This document shows positions 6,620 to 14,120 of a stretch of DNA of 28,564 bases, one piece after another. Within the stretch, counting starts at the first letter, position 1. Each line of letters begins with the position of its first letter. The notes under the pieces are model-generated. The model saw only the letters and a list, made by a program, of their open reading frames with translations. It had not been told where the DNA came from and searched no databases. This DNA comes from BTRG01 sp036986275 (GTDB lineage Bacteria; Pseudomonadota; Gammaproteobacteria; Acidiferrobacterales; SZUA-150): the NCBI GenBank assembly GCA_036986275.1, contig BTRG01000028.1, positions 1-28,564 of the forward strand, in the 5' to 3' direction. A program made the translations under genes and the position numbers.

Positions 6620-7330
6620 TCAGGATCTGGATTGTTTTTCAAGTCTGTCTTTCTTGCTTAGGCCATTCTCAACCGCGATAACGGCTGCCTCTACACGTGA
6701 ATGTACTTCCAGTTTCCGCAAAATGGCCTTTACGTGGAGTTTTACTGTACCATCGGAAATATCGAGTTCCCGGGCAATCACTTTATTGCTTTGTCCTTCC
6801 GCGATATGACTAAGTATTTCATATTCGCGCGGTGTTAAATCCGATAGAGGAGTTGCCGGTTGAGGTGTTTCTTCTACACTATTCCCGCCTTGCACAATAC
6901 GTGTTAGGGTACCTATCAATTCCTTGGCAACGACATTGTCACCTTCCAGCGCGGCATTTAGTGCCGGCACCAGGTCTTCAGGTTCCATGTCTTTTAATAA
7001 ATAACCCTGGGCACCGCTCCTCAATGCATCTTGTAAATCTGATTCATCGCGACTCATGGTAAGCATAAGTACCGGAATATCTATATCCTTGTCGCGCAAG
7101 GCACGCAGTGTTTCGGGTCCCGTCATAGCGGGCATTTTCATATCCAGTAGAATAATATCCGGCCTGAGACGTTCTGCCTGCTCTATGCCTTCGGCACCAC
7201 TCCCTACCGAGGCGACAATATCAACCCCGCGGCTTTGTAGCAGTGCTTCCACACCCTTGCGCACCAGGGCATGATCATCAATGAGGAGTACGCGCACCGG
7301 ATAAGGCTCCAAAGATATGCTCGTTGTCAT
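6620..7330 (-). CDS. NarL/FixJ-family response regulator
   Basis: This DNA-binding response regulator has a receiver domain (VRVLLIDDHALVRKG, phosphoacceptor Asp63 in LLDMKMP, switch Thr in MLTMS, Lys in LLKDM). A LuxR-type helix-turn-helix follows at the C-terminus (LTPREYEILSHIAEGQSNKVIARELDISDGTVKLHVKAILRKL). The ATG at 7330 gives 236 residues and overlaps the histidine kinase gene by 53 bases. A GTG at 7297, with GGAG nine bases upstream, is an equally good start and would leave a 20-base overlap. The frame also stays open to 7387. The overlap implies coupled expression with the kinase. Its place downstream of dsrR suggests control of sulfur oxidation, cysG or nearby genes; the target sites are unknown. 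Confidence 0.85.
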   Translation of the reverse strand: MTTSISLEPYPVRVLLIDDHALVRKGVEALLQSRGVDIVASVGSGAEGIEQAERLRPDIILLDMKMPAMTGPETLRALRDKDIDIPVLMLTMSRDESDLQDALRSGAQGYLLKDMEPEDLVPALNAALEGDNVVAKELIGTLTRIVQGGNSVEETPQPATPLSDLTPREYEILSHIAEGQSNKVIARELDISDGTVKLHVKAILRKLEVHSRVEAAVIAVENGLSKKDRLEKQSRS

Positions 7331-8897
7331 GGCTGCCAGGTTTGGCCGGAAAGGTAAGGTTAACACGAGTACCTTCCGAGACCTCACTTTCTACAGATAG
7401 CTTACCACCAATACGCTGTGCTCGTTCGGTCATAATGGTGATGCCTATATTCTCTCCCCGTTTTACAGAAGATTCATTGTGGCTCATACCGAGACCATCA
7501 TCTTCTATCATAACGTCGAAGTGCTCGTCATTTATCTGGTGCAACATGATGCGTACGTTGCCGGCATTGCTATGCTTGCGTATATTCGTGAGCGCTTCCT
7601 GTATGATACGAAATACCTGGACTTCCTGGGTCGGTGTAAAAGAGAACTCATGCCATTCGTTTTGCAGGAATACGGCAATGCCGGTTTCTTCCCTGAATTG
7701 CAGAGCCAGTTCCTTAATTGTTGGCACCAGACCGCGCCCATCCATGCGCGATTTAAAATTAGCCAGTAATTCACGCAGGCTATCGTGCGCCTCGTCAATC
7801 GCGGAGCGTAAGCCTCTGAGTTCATTTTGCGCGGACAACAGGTCTTTTTTGTAAAGTAATTCGCCCAGCATTTTTGCCTGTAGCCTCATACTGACCAGTG
7901 ATTGTGCAAGCGAATCATGGAGCTCGTTTCCAATCATGTTGCGTTCTTCCATAATGGAAAGTCGTCGTTCCTTGTCATCGAGACGACTTTTTTCTATCGC
8001 AAGACCGAGATGTTTGCCAATGCTATTTAACAAATCCCTGACGTCCTTGCCCAACTCGGAACTGGGTCGCGCGAGAAACAGGTTATAGACACCAAGTATA
8101 CGGTCACGATATTGTAACGGCACTACGATTAATTCTTTGCATTCGCCTTCCACCATGGCGCAATTCAGAAACTGGTTGCATTCTTCTATACCGTATTGTA
8201 TCCCTATGCCACCAATCTTTGATATATGGCCGCACAGACAGCGATCCACGTCCACCCATTGCTCTTGTTTGGTAACGGTTTCTGACAGGCCAAGACTGGC
8301 AACCATATAGGTTTTGTGGTCATCAGTTAGCAGTCTGACAGTCGCGGCGCGGGCGTCAACGAGTACCATCAGTGTTTCCAGGAACTGCTCCAGCATTTCA
8401 TCCAGATTTCTGGCAATACTCAGATCAGTCGCTATATCATATAGAATTTCCAGGGAGCGGGATTTGGCGGCGATATGTTCAGTTTGGGCGCGCACCTTGC
8501 CGTCCATTTCTACTATCAGCGACGACAGCTCACGACTCAAATTATTGATATCACGGGTAATATCACGGAGTTCGCCGGATTCGGGTAGGGGGACTTTGGT
8601 CTCCAGGTCGCCTGCGCGTATACGTTGAGTCCAGGCCTGCAGTTGTTGCAATGGCCGTAACCAGTATTTATACAGTACTCTGGTTAGCAACAGCGCCAGT
8701 ATCAACGTAGGCACGATCAATATAAGTTGTGCCTGGAACATCATACCCGAGTAGGCAGGAAGGAACAGGCCCAGAGCAGTACTACTTATCCATAATGTCA
8801 GCAAAACGAAGAGTCCGGCCCCCAATAAAACCATAGGTCCCTTTTGCAAACGCCCGCGGTGTGCGCTATCGGGTTCTTTAAGGATTTCCGTGCTCAT
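7278..8897 (-). CDS. NarX-type sensor histidine kinase lacking a periplasmic domain
   Basis: This 539-residue kinase has two transmembrane helices (about 22-46 and 54-75) joined by only a short loop. The periplasmic nitrate-binding domain of true NarX/NarQ is therefore missing. A HAMP domain (about 76-130), a GAF-like domain (about 150-305), a HisKA_3 dimerisation domain with H327 in NELHDSLAQS, and a HATPase with EALTNIRKHS and EDDGLGM follow. The GAF-like region holds five cysteines (220, 222, 240, 246, 253; contexts CLCGH, EECNQ, NCAMV, GECKE), reminiscent of the NarX cysteine-cluster module. An intracellular redox or metal-linked signal is an inference. It overlaps the response regulator gene and follows dsrR by 27 bases, so it may be co-transcribed with the end of the dsr operon. 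Confidence 0.85.
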   Translation of the reverse strand: MSTEILKEPDSAHRGRLQKGPMVLLGAGLFVLLTLWISSTALGLFLPAYSGMMFQAQLILIVPTLILALLLTRVLYKYWLRPLQQLQAWTQRIRAGDLETKVPLPESGELRDITRDINNLSRELSSLIVEMDGKVRAQTEHIAAKSRSLEILYDIATDLSIARNLDEMLEQFLETLMVLVDARAATVRLLTDDHKTYMVASLGLSETVTKQEQWVDVDRCLCGHISKIGGIGIQYGIEECNQFLNCAMVEGECKELIVVPLQYRDRILGVYNLFLARPSSELGKDVRDLLNSIGKHLGLAIEKSRLDDKERRLSIMEERNMIGNELHDSLAQSLVSMRLQAKMLGELLYKKDLLSAQNELRGLRSAIDEAHDSLRELLANFKSRMDGRGLVPTIKELALQFREETGIAVFLQNEWHEFSFTPTQEVQVFRIIQEALTNIRKHSNAGNVRIMLHQINDEHFDVMIEDDGLGMSHNESSVKRGENIGITIMTERAQRIGGKLSVESEVSEGTRVNLTFPAKPGSHDNEHIFGALSGARTPH

Positions 8898-8924
8898 GAA
8901 TATGAATTGAAGAAATCAGGTCTG

Positions 8925-9242
8925 TTAGTTGTCCCTGCCGGGAGGTATGTAATTCGGGTCATTCGGATTCATAAAAATGAACTGGGGTTTACCGGGTTCC
9001 AGTTCAACAAAATCCAGTGTCGTCCCTTTTAGTAATTCTTCATAAGCCGGTGATATGACTATATCTATACCTTTAAGGGAGATATGAATATCATCTTCAA
9101 CGGAATTATCGAAGCCCATGCCATATTCAAAGGCACCGCTATCATCTTTTTTGACGGCAATACGCAAGACCATATCCTGCATGTCGCTTTCTGTTGCGGA
9201 AGAGAGTATTTGCCCGGCGGCGGCATCAGTAACAGTAATCAT
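8925..9242 (-). CDS. dsrR: DsrR, cysteine-less A-type-scaffold-like protein
   Basis: DsrR is related to IscA/ErpA iron-sulfur carriers but does not carry clusters. This 105-residue copy has the A-type fold pattern (ITVTDAAAGQIL, LRIAV, FEYGMGFDN, ISPAYEELLKGTTLDFVE, FIFMNPND). It contains no cysteine at all; the C-terminal CxC of true IscA is replaced by NDPNYIPP. This matches the known DsrR of Allochromatium vinosum, where it affects dsr gene expression after transcription. Its ATG overlaps the dsrN stop as ATGA, showing tight coupling, and dsrN-dsrR is the expected order. The exact molecular role is still not settled in the literature I know. Confidence 0.85.
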   Translation of the reverse strand: MITVTDAAAGQILSSATESDMQDMVLRIAVKKDDSGAFEYGMGFDNSVEDDIHISLKGIDIVISPAYEELLKGTTLDFVELEPGKPQFIFMNPNDPNYIPPGRDN

Positions 9243-10645
9243 GAAATATCTCGTGCTGATAAATGAAGGGATGGGCGTTGTTCGTTTTTTACACTGGATA
9301 CAAATGACAGGAATCTGTGTATCCAGGGGTTGTTTCGGGTATGACGCTGATGCGCATAGGTGGCCAATACGTTCTTGTAGACAATACCGTCTTGCGCATC
9401 GACAATACCAGTACCACGGCTGACGTCATAAGCGAATTTACACTGTGGAGAAATATCTGCCAGCGCGGAATAGTGAAACTCGTGCCCATTAAGTTCTTCA
9501 GACCCAGGATGCGCAGGCCAGGGAAAGTTGCTGTTTTCGCGTAATTGTACGTAACCTCGGCCTTGGGGCCTGTCGTGCATAATTGTTTTTGCAGGTATAG
9601 CGCCCGTCATTTTATGATGTGCATTATGCCACGTTATGCTGTCGGTCAGATACATCATGCCGCCACATTCGGCATAAACGGGCAGGCCGGCCTCAATAGC
9701 GCCGGCAATGGCCTGGCGCAGAGTACTATTGTGTTCCAGTGCCTGCATTTGAGTCTCGGGGAAACCGCCACCAATAAACAGGCCATCAATTGCCGGCAAG
9801 GTATTGTCATGCAGCGTGTCAATAAAAATCGGTTCACATTCGCGATGAAAGGTGTCAATGTCATCCGCATAATAAAAACCAAAGGCTGCATCGCGTGTGA
9901 TGCCTATGCGCAGTTTCTCTTTGTTCTGTATCGTTTGTGGTTCGGCATTATCAGGTCCTAGGGGTTTAGTCTGTGCGACGGCAAGCAAGGCATCAATGTC
10001 TATTTGATTGGTCATTGCCTCGGCCAGGCGAGCAATCAATCTGTCTGCTTCATCGGATTCGTTGGCGGGAATCAGGCCAAGATGGCGTTCGCTGATTTCC
10101 AGTGTTTTGTCCCGCTGTATGGTGCCGAATACCGGGATATCCGTGTAATGTTCAATCACATTGCGCAGTTTGCTTTCGTGTCTTGAACCGCCCACCTTAT
10201 TGAGTATGACACCGGTAATGTCGACTTCTTTATCGAAGTCCTGGAAGCCTAATAATAGCGGTGCAATACTGCGGGTAATGCCTTGTGTATCAATGACCAG
10301 CACCACCGGACAATCCAGGTGCCTGGCCAGGGCGGCGCTGGAATTGCTGCCCAAAAGATCGACGCCATCATAGAGACCCTTGTTGCCTTCAATCAGCGCC
10401 ATATCGGATCCATAGGCGTGGGAAGTGAAGGTCTGCCGGATTTCATCCAGTTCCTGGGTAAAGAAATCCAGGTTATAACATGGACGTGTCGAGGCCTGCT
10501 GCAACCACAATGGATCGATGTAGTCAGGGCCTTTTTTAAAGGACTGTACGCGATGGCCGGCAGCATGCCATGCCGCGCACAAACCGATGGAGACCGTTGT
10601 TTTGCCTGAGGATTTATGGGCGGCAGAAATTAACAGCTTTGCCAT
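9239..10645 (-). CDS. dsrN: DsrN, siroheme amidase (CbiA-like)
   Basis: DsrN is an ATP- and glutamine-dependent amidase, similar to cobyrinic acid a,c-diamide synthase, thought to make the siroheme amide found in reverse DsrAB. The 468-residue protein begins with a dethiobiotin-synthetase-like P-loop (HKSSGKTT, 10-17). It continues with KKGPDYIDP and ends in a glutamine amidotransferase domain with nucleophile Cys327 in ECGGMMYL and a conserved HEFHYS segment. It overlaps dsrR at its 3' end and starts 7 bases after the trpD2-like gene. A cobalamin role (cbiA/cobB) is the alternative, but no cobalamin genes are present and the dsr context favours DsrN. Confidence 0.9.
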   Translation of the reverse strand: MAKLLISAAHKSSGKTTVSIGLCAAWHAAGHRVQSFKKGPDYIDPLWLQQASTRPCYNLDFFTQELDEIRQTFTSHAYGSDMALIEGNKGLYDGVDLLGSNSSAALARHLDCPVVLVIDTQGITRSIAPLLLGFQDFDKEVDITGVILNKVGGSRHESKLRNVIEHYTDIPVFGTIQRDKTLEISERHLGLIPANESDEADRLIARLAEAMTNQIDIDALLAVAQTKPLGPDNAEPQTIQNKEKLRIGITRDAAFGFYYADDIDTFHRECEPIFIDTLHDNTLPAIDGLFIGGGFPETQMQALEHNSTLRQAIAGAIEAGLPVYAECGGMMYLTDSITWHNAHHKMTGAIPAKTIMHDRPQGRGYVQLRENSNFPWPAHPGSEELNGHEFHYSALADISPQCKFAYDVSRGTGIVDAQDGIVYKNVLATYAHQRHTRNNPWIHRFLSFVSSVKNEQRPSLHLSARDIS

Positions 10646-10652
10646 ATGAAAA

Positions 10653-11657
10653 TCAGGCGGCGGCAGGCACTTTCTCTCGCGATCGTGCTTGCCACATGTT
10701 TGTCGCTATTTTCTCGGCTTCTTCCATAGTGTTTGCGCGGCCCAGGGTTTTCAGGATAATCGCCGCGGTACCGGTAATGGCTGCCACCCCGTATTCGTTG
10801 TCCTGCTCACCGCGCCAAACCGCGACCAGTTCGGAAGGTTCCAGAGATTTTGGTTTAACATGGCGTCTCTTGAACATGGCTGGCCACTCCTCGTCGGTCA
10901 TGACATCGCCATGCAAGGTCTTAACCAGGCAGGCCATATCCGGGTTGCGTTCAATCTCGCCCCCTTCGCCTTTGACAACGGCAGCGTGTTGATGCCCCAG
11001 CAATCTGGAGGCCTGCTGGTGGATGGGGTGATATCCCGGATGGTGAATACTGGTAATGACGTGGGAAGCACTGAAGGGATTTAACAGACGCGCTACCGTA
11101 TGAACGGGGGAGCGCAGTCCCAACAGCGGGCGCAACTCGATAATATGATGCAGCCTTGGCGACAAATGTTCTAAATCGATATAGGAAAAATTATTATCAC
11201 GCAGCTGCGAGGCGGCTGTTTGCAGCGAGGTGGCTTGGGACAGCCCGAGCAGACCGAGAACATCTTTTGTGTAAAGGCGCCCGGCCGTATGTCCACTGGC
11301 GCCATGTATAAATATCGAGATACCATTTTCCGCCAGCAACAGGGCCGAGAGTAAATACCAGGGCAGGTGCCGGCGTTTTCCGGCATAAGAAGACCAGTCC
11401 ACCATGACGTCGGGCAGGTCTTTCGGCAGATCCAGAGAATCTTTAATGGCCTCGGCGAAACCAGCCACTTCTTCCGGGGTTTCTTCCTTAACACGCATCA
11501 GCATTAATACCGCGCCTAATTGCTCGGGTGTGACCTCGTCGGCCATGATCATGCGCATAACATCCCGCGCTTCCTGATGAGAGAAGCTGCGCGAACCATT
11601 TCGGCCCTTACCGAGTATACGTACGTATTGCGCGAAAGGGTGTTCGGAAACTGCCAT
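10653..11657 (-). CDS. TrpD2/YbiB-like glycosyltransferase-family protein
   Basis: This 334-residue protein has the nucleoside phosphorylase/anthranilate phosphoribosyltransferase fold: a helical N-terminal domain (about 1-80, EARDVMRMIMADEVTPEQLGA) and a catalytic-like domain. The PRPP-binding GTGGD loop of TrpD is replaced by SSYAGKRRHLPWYLL, and IFIHGASGHTAGRLYTKDVL follows. Members of the TrpD2 (YbiB) group bind nucleic acid and lack clear catalytic activity. No trp genes are near. It lies between dsrP and dsrN with a 7-base gap to dsrN, so it is almost certainly in the dsr transcript. Its role in sulfur oxidation is unknown. An AGGAGATTAGG stretch lies upstream of the ATG. Confidence 0.7.
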   Translation of the reverse strand: MAVSEHPFAQYVRILGKGRNGSRSFSHQEARDVMRMIMADEVTPEQLGAVLMLMRVKEETPEEVAGFAEAIKDSLDLPKDLPDVMVDWSSYAGKRRHLPWYLLSALLLAENGISIFIHGASGHTAGRLYTKDVLGLLGLSQATSLQTAASQLRDNNFSYIDLEHLSPRLHHIIELRPLLGLRSPVHTVARLLNPFSASHVITSIHHPGYHPIHQQASRLLGHQHAAVVKGEGGEIERNPDMACLVKTLHGDVMTDEEWPAMFKRRHVKPKSLEPSELVAVWRGEQDNEYGVAAITGTAAIILKTLGRANTMEEAEKIATNMWQARSREKVPAAA

Positions 11658-11680
11658 ATACCTAATCTCCTTTCGGTGGA

Positions 11681-11710
11681 GTATAGGCCGACAGCGTGCC
11701 GGCCGTATAC
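11681..11710 (-). promoter_or_regulatory. Hairpin between dsrP and the trpD2-like gene
   Basis: GTATAGGCCG (11681-11690) pairs with CGGCC (11700-11704) and TATAC (11706-11710), with one bulged G and a nine-base loop. There is no T run on the minus strand, so it looks like an mRNA processing or stability element rather than a full terminator. Confidence 0.4.
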
Positions 11711-11727
11711 GGAGAATTTGTAGGTGG

Positions 11728-12945
11728 TTAAGCGGATTCGGCCTTGTAGTGGGGGTCGGCGATCTTATCGGCCAGGCTATGTGGCAACAGGGGCAGGACT
11801 TTTAGTGCAAACGTCGTCGCGGCCAGGGCCAGACCTATACCGCCCAGACCCAGCAACACCTCGGCCAGAGTAGGTGTGTAGTTGGCAACGACGCCATCAT
11901 AAAAGCTGCTGCTGACTTCCATACCCGGGAACATGGACAGGGGGTAGGCTTGGCCACCAATGATGATGACATACATCTGGGCCAGGCCACCCAGAATTAC
12001 CAGTACGGCACCCAGGGAGAGTACTGCGCGTGATTTACCGAAGGCCGGTGTAAAGAAGATCAACAATGGGACGATGCCGCCAATTATAACTTGTCCAATC
12101 CAGAATAACTGGGTGTAAATACCGCCATCGAGCAGGATGAAGCGTTCTACGCCGTGATGCTCCGTGACATACAGATTGGTCAGGTGATAGACCAGCACAA
12201 AATAGAGCACCGACGCTACGAATACACCCAACAGGTTTTTTAGTCGTGTTACCACGGCATCGCCCAGTGGACGGCCTGTCCATGTGTAGGCAGCCATTAA
12301 TACCAGCAAATAAAAGGCCAGACCAAAAGAGAAGGACATGATGATGAACATGGGTGCCATAATGGCGGCATCATAGGCCTCGCGCGCGACCAGGAAACCA
12401 AAGATTGAGCCGGTACCGGTTGTCAGCGTCAGGCGCCAGATAAAGGCAGCCATACCCGCGGTCCTGGCGTAGCCCTTTACGTTATGGTCCATCAGGGTCC
12501 AGAGATAGATGCCGACGATAACGAAGAAACCATTATACAGAATCATGTTCCAGGCAAAGATGGATTTAAAATTGTAATAGGTCATGGCTATGATTATGCG
12601 GTCCGGCCGGCCCAGGTCCAGCACCAGCACCATCAAACCCCCGGTGAGCAGTGTCAGCGACAAGACATTGGATAACCGGGACAAGGGTTTATACATTGCC
12701 TTGCCAAATACGGTCCCGATAGAGGAAACATTGAGGGCGCCTGAGGCGGCAACAATCAGGAATACGGCAAACACGTGCGGTGTTCCCCAGACGATCTGGT
12801 TACTCATACCTGTGACGTAATGACCGTTATGTTCCATGAAGTAGGAGGCGCCCAGAGCAGCAAGAACCATGGCCCCGAAAATCCCCAACAACATCAGAAA
12901 TCCTGTGCTGCGACCTTCAATTGTATCGTACTGAATCTTGCTCAT
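11728..12945 (-). CDS. dsrP: DsrP, NrfD-like membrane quinol-interacting subunit
   Basis: DsrP is the polytopic NrfD/PsrC-type subunit of the DsrMKJOP complex and is expected to exchange electrons with the quinone pool. The 405-residue protein has about ten hydrophobic helices, starting with GFLMLLGIFGAMVLAALGASYF and ending near VLLGLGGIGLALAATTFAL. It has no cofactor motif of its own, as is usual for the family. The ATG at 12945 (MSKIQYDT) was chosen because it follows the dsrO stop by 13 bases. The frame stays open to 13005, but that extension would overlap dsrO and adds an unhelpful charged stretch. Confidence 0.92.
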   Translation of the reverse strand: MSKIQYDTIEGRSTGFLMLLGIFGAMVLAALGASYFMEHNGHYVTGMSNQIVWGTPHVFAVFLIVAASGALNVSSIGTVFGKAMYKPLSRLSNVLSLTLLTGGLMVLVLDLGRPDRIIIAMTYYNFKSIFAWNMILYNGFFVIVGIYLWTLMDHNVKGYARTAGMAAFIWRLTLTTGTGSIFGFLVAREAYDAAIMAPMFIIMSFSFGLAFYLLVLMAAYTWTGRPLGDAVVTRLKNLLGVFVASVLYFVLVYHLTNLYVTEHHGVERFILLDGGIYTQLFWIGQVIIGGIVPLLIFFTPAFGKSRAVLSLGAVLVILGGLAQMYVIIIGGQAYPLSMFPGMEVSSSFYDGVVANYTPTLAEVLLGLGGIGLALAATTFALKVLPLLPHSLADKIADPHYKAESA

Positions 12946-12958
12946 ATCGATGCGCCTT

Positions 12959-13690
12959 TTATAAGCCCTGGTAACGAATGCCGGTATTGAGTTTGAGGTC
13001 TGCACGGATCTGGCGACCTCCTTTTTCCCTCAGGCTCTTGGAAATTTCGCTGTTTGGATCTTTCAGATCACCAAATATTATGGCTTGATGCCCGCCTTTA
13101 TTACAGGCCTCCGTGCATGCTGTAGTGCCATCACCGCGATCAATCTTGTGCACACACAGGGTGCAGGATTCAACGGTGCCTTTCCCACGCGGGGCATAGG
13201 CCTTTTGATCGGTGATCACTTCATGAACAAAAGAACGCGCCTTGTATGGGCAGGCCATCATGCAGAACCGACAACCAATACAAATATGTTTGTCCACAAG
13301 GACGATGCCATCGGCACGTTTCATGGATGCGCCGGTAGGACAGACATCAACACAGGGGGGATAGTCACAATGCTGGCACAGCACGGGTAAAGAATGCGTG
13401 TAACCCGTGCTGGGGTCTTTGGTCTCGATTTTACGTATCCATTGTGGATCCGTTGCAGGACGCCCCTTATTACCAATGCCGTTTTCGACAAAGCAGGCAT
13501 CCACGCAGGCAGTACAATTCCTGGTGCATTTATTTGTATCAATCAACAAGCCCCAGCGTTGTTGAGCGCTGGCGGCTTCTTCAAGAGAGCGGGCCTGGAC
13601 CAGCTCGATAAGACGAATGCCGGGTGCAATGGCAGCTCCCGCGGTAACAGCAGCGCCTATGCCTAGAAATTCGCGACGATTGAGGCTCAT
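12959..13690 (-). CDS. dsrO: DsrO, periplasmic iron-sulfur protein
   Basis: DsrO is the ferredoxin-like periplasmic subunit of DsrMKJOP, passing electrons between DsrJ and DsrP. The 243-residue protein opens with a twin-arginine signal (NRREFLGIGAAVTAG), so it is exported folded by Tat. It carries four cysteine clusters for [4Fe-4S] centres, with groups such as CTRNCTACVDAC (55-66), CQHCDYPPCVDVCP (105-118), CIGCRFCMMACP (137-148) and CTLC (176-179) with CTEAC (192-196). It lies 24 bases after dsrJ and just before dsrP, the canonical order. Confidence 0.93.
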   Translation of the reverse strand: MSLNRREFLGIGAAVTAGAAIAPGIRLIELVQARSLEEAASAQQRWGLLIDTNKCTRNCTACVDACFVENGIGNKGRPATDPQWIRKIETKDPSTGYTHSLPVLCQHCDYPPCVDVCPTGASMKRADGIVLVDKHICIGCRFCMMACPYKARSFVHEVITDQKAYAPRGKGTVESCTLCVHKIDRGDGTTACTEACNKGGHQAIIFGDLKDPNSEISKSLREKGGRQIRADLKLNTGIRYQGL

Positions 13691-13714
13691 TATCGGTGCT
13701 TCCTCGATACGTAG

Positions 13715-14104
13715 TTATTTAAGTGATGCTGCATTGCTTTCGCGCTTATCAGTATGGCAGCTAAAGCAGTCGATAGTTACAGCAGCATAACTGTGACAGC
13801 TTGAGCAAAAGCCCTCTTCACCTATGACGCTGTCAGTTTTTGGATCAGCGTGACAGTTGACGCAGTTTTTCAGACTGTGTTTCTTGCTGCGAACGCCCTC
13901 GCGCAATGTGCTATCCCGCTGGTGCAGCAGGAAATATTTGTGCTCCTTGCGTATCACATCAGTGGGTTCAACACATTTCTCGCCCTGCGTGATGTTGATG
14001 GTTGGCAGTAGCGTGTTGGGGGTGTCAGCGGCAAATACCGATGTGGCCGTAAACAAGACGGCTATCGCCACATATTGTGCGCATCGTTCTCTGAATAAAG
14101 CCAT
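13715..14104 (-). CDS. dsrJ: DsrJ, triheme cytochrome c
   Basis: DsrJ is the periplasmic cytochrome c of DsrMKJOP. The 129-residue protein has an N-terminal hydrophobic segment (about 10-26) that acts as a signal or anchor. It has three heme-binding sites: CVNCH (81-85), CSSCH (100-104) and CFSCH (113-117). Cys44 in GEKCVEP corresponds to the conserved cysteine that can ligate a heme in the Allochromatium protein, giving unusual His/Cys coordination. It sits 16 bases after dsrL, before dsrO. Confidence 0.93.
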   Translation of the reverse strand: MALFRERCAQYVAIAVLFTATSVFAADTPNTLLPTINITQGEKCVEPTDVIRKEHKYFLLHQRDSTLREGVRSKKHSLKNCVNCHADPKTDSVIGEEGFCSSCHSYAAVTIDCFSCHTDKRESNAASLK

Positions 14105-14120
14105 GATGAGCTAACCTCTT

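Noticed and set aside
6603..6620. Terminator between cysG and the response regulator
   Set aside because: Only a weak ATAATC/GATTAT dyad is present in the 14-base gap, without a GC-rich stem.
10653..11657. Anthranilate phosphoribosyltransferase (trpD)
   Set aside because: The PRPP-binding glycine loop is not kept and no trp genes are nearby; the TrpD2/YbiB group fits better.
12945..13005. Longer dsrP start
   Set aside because: It would overlap the dsrO stop and adds 20 residues not expected in the family.
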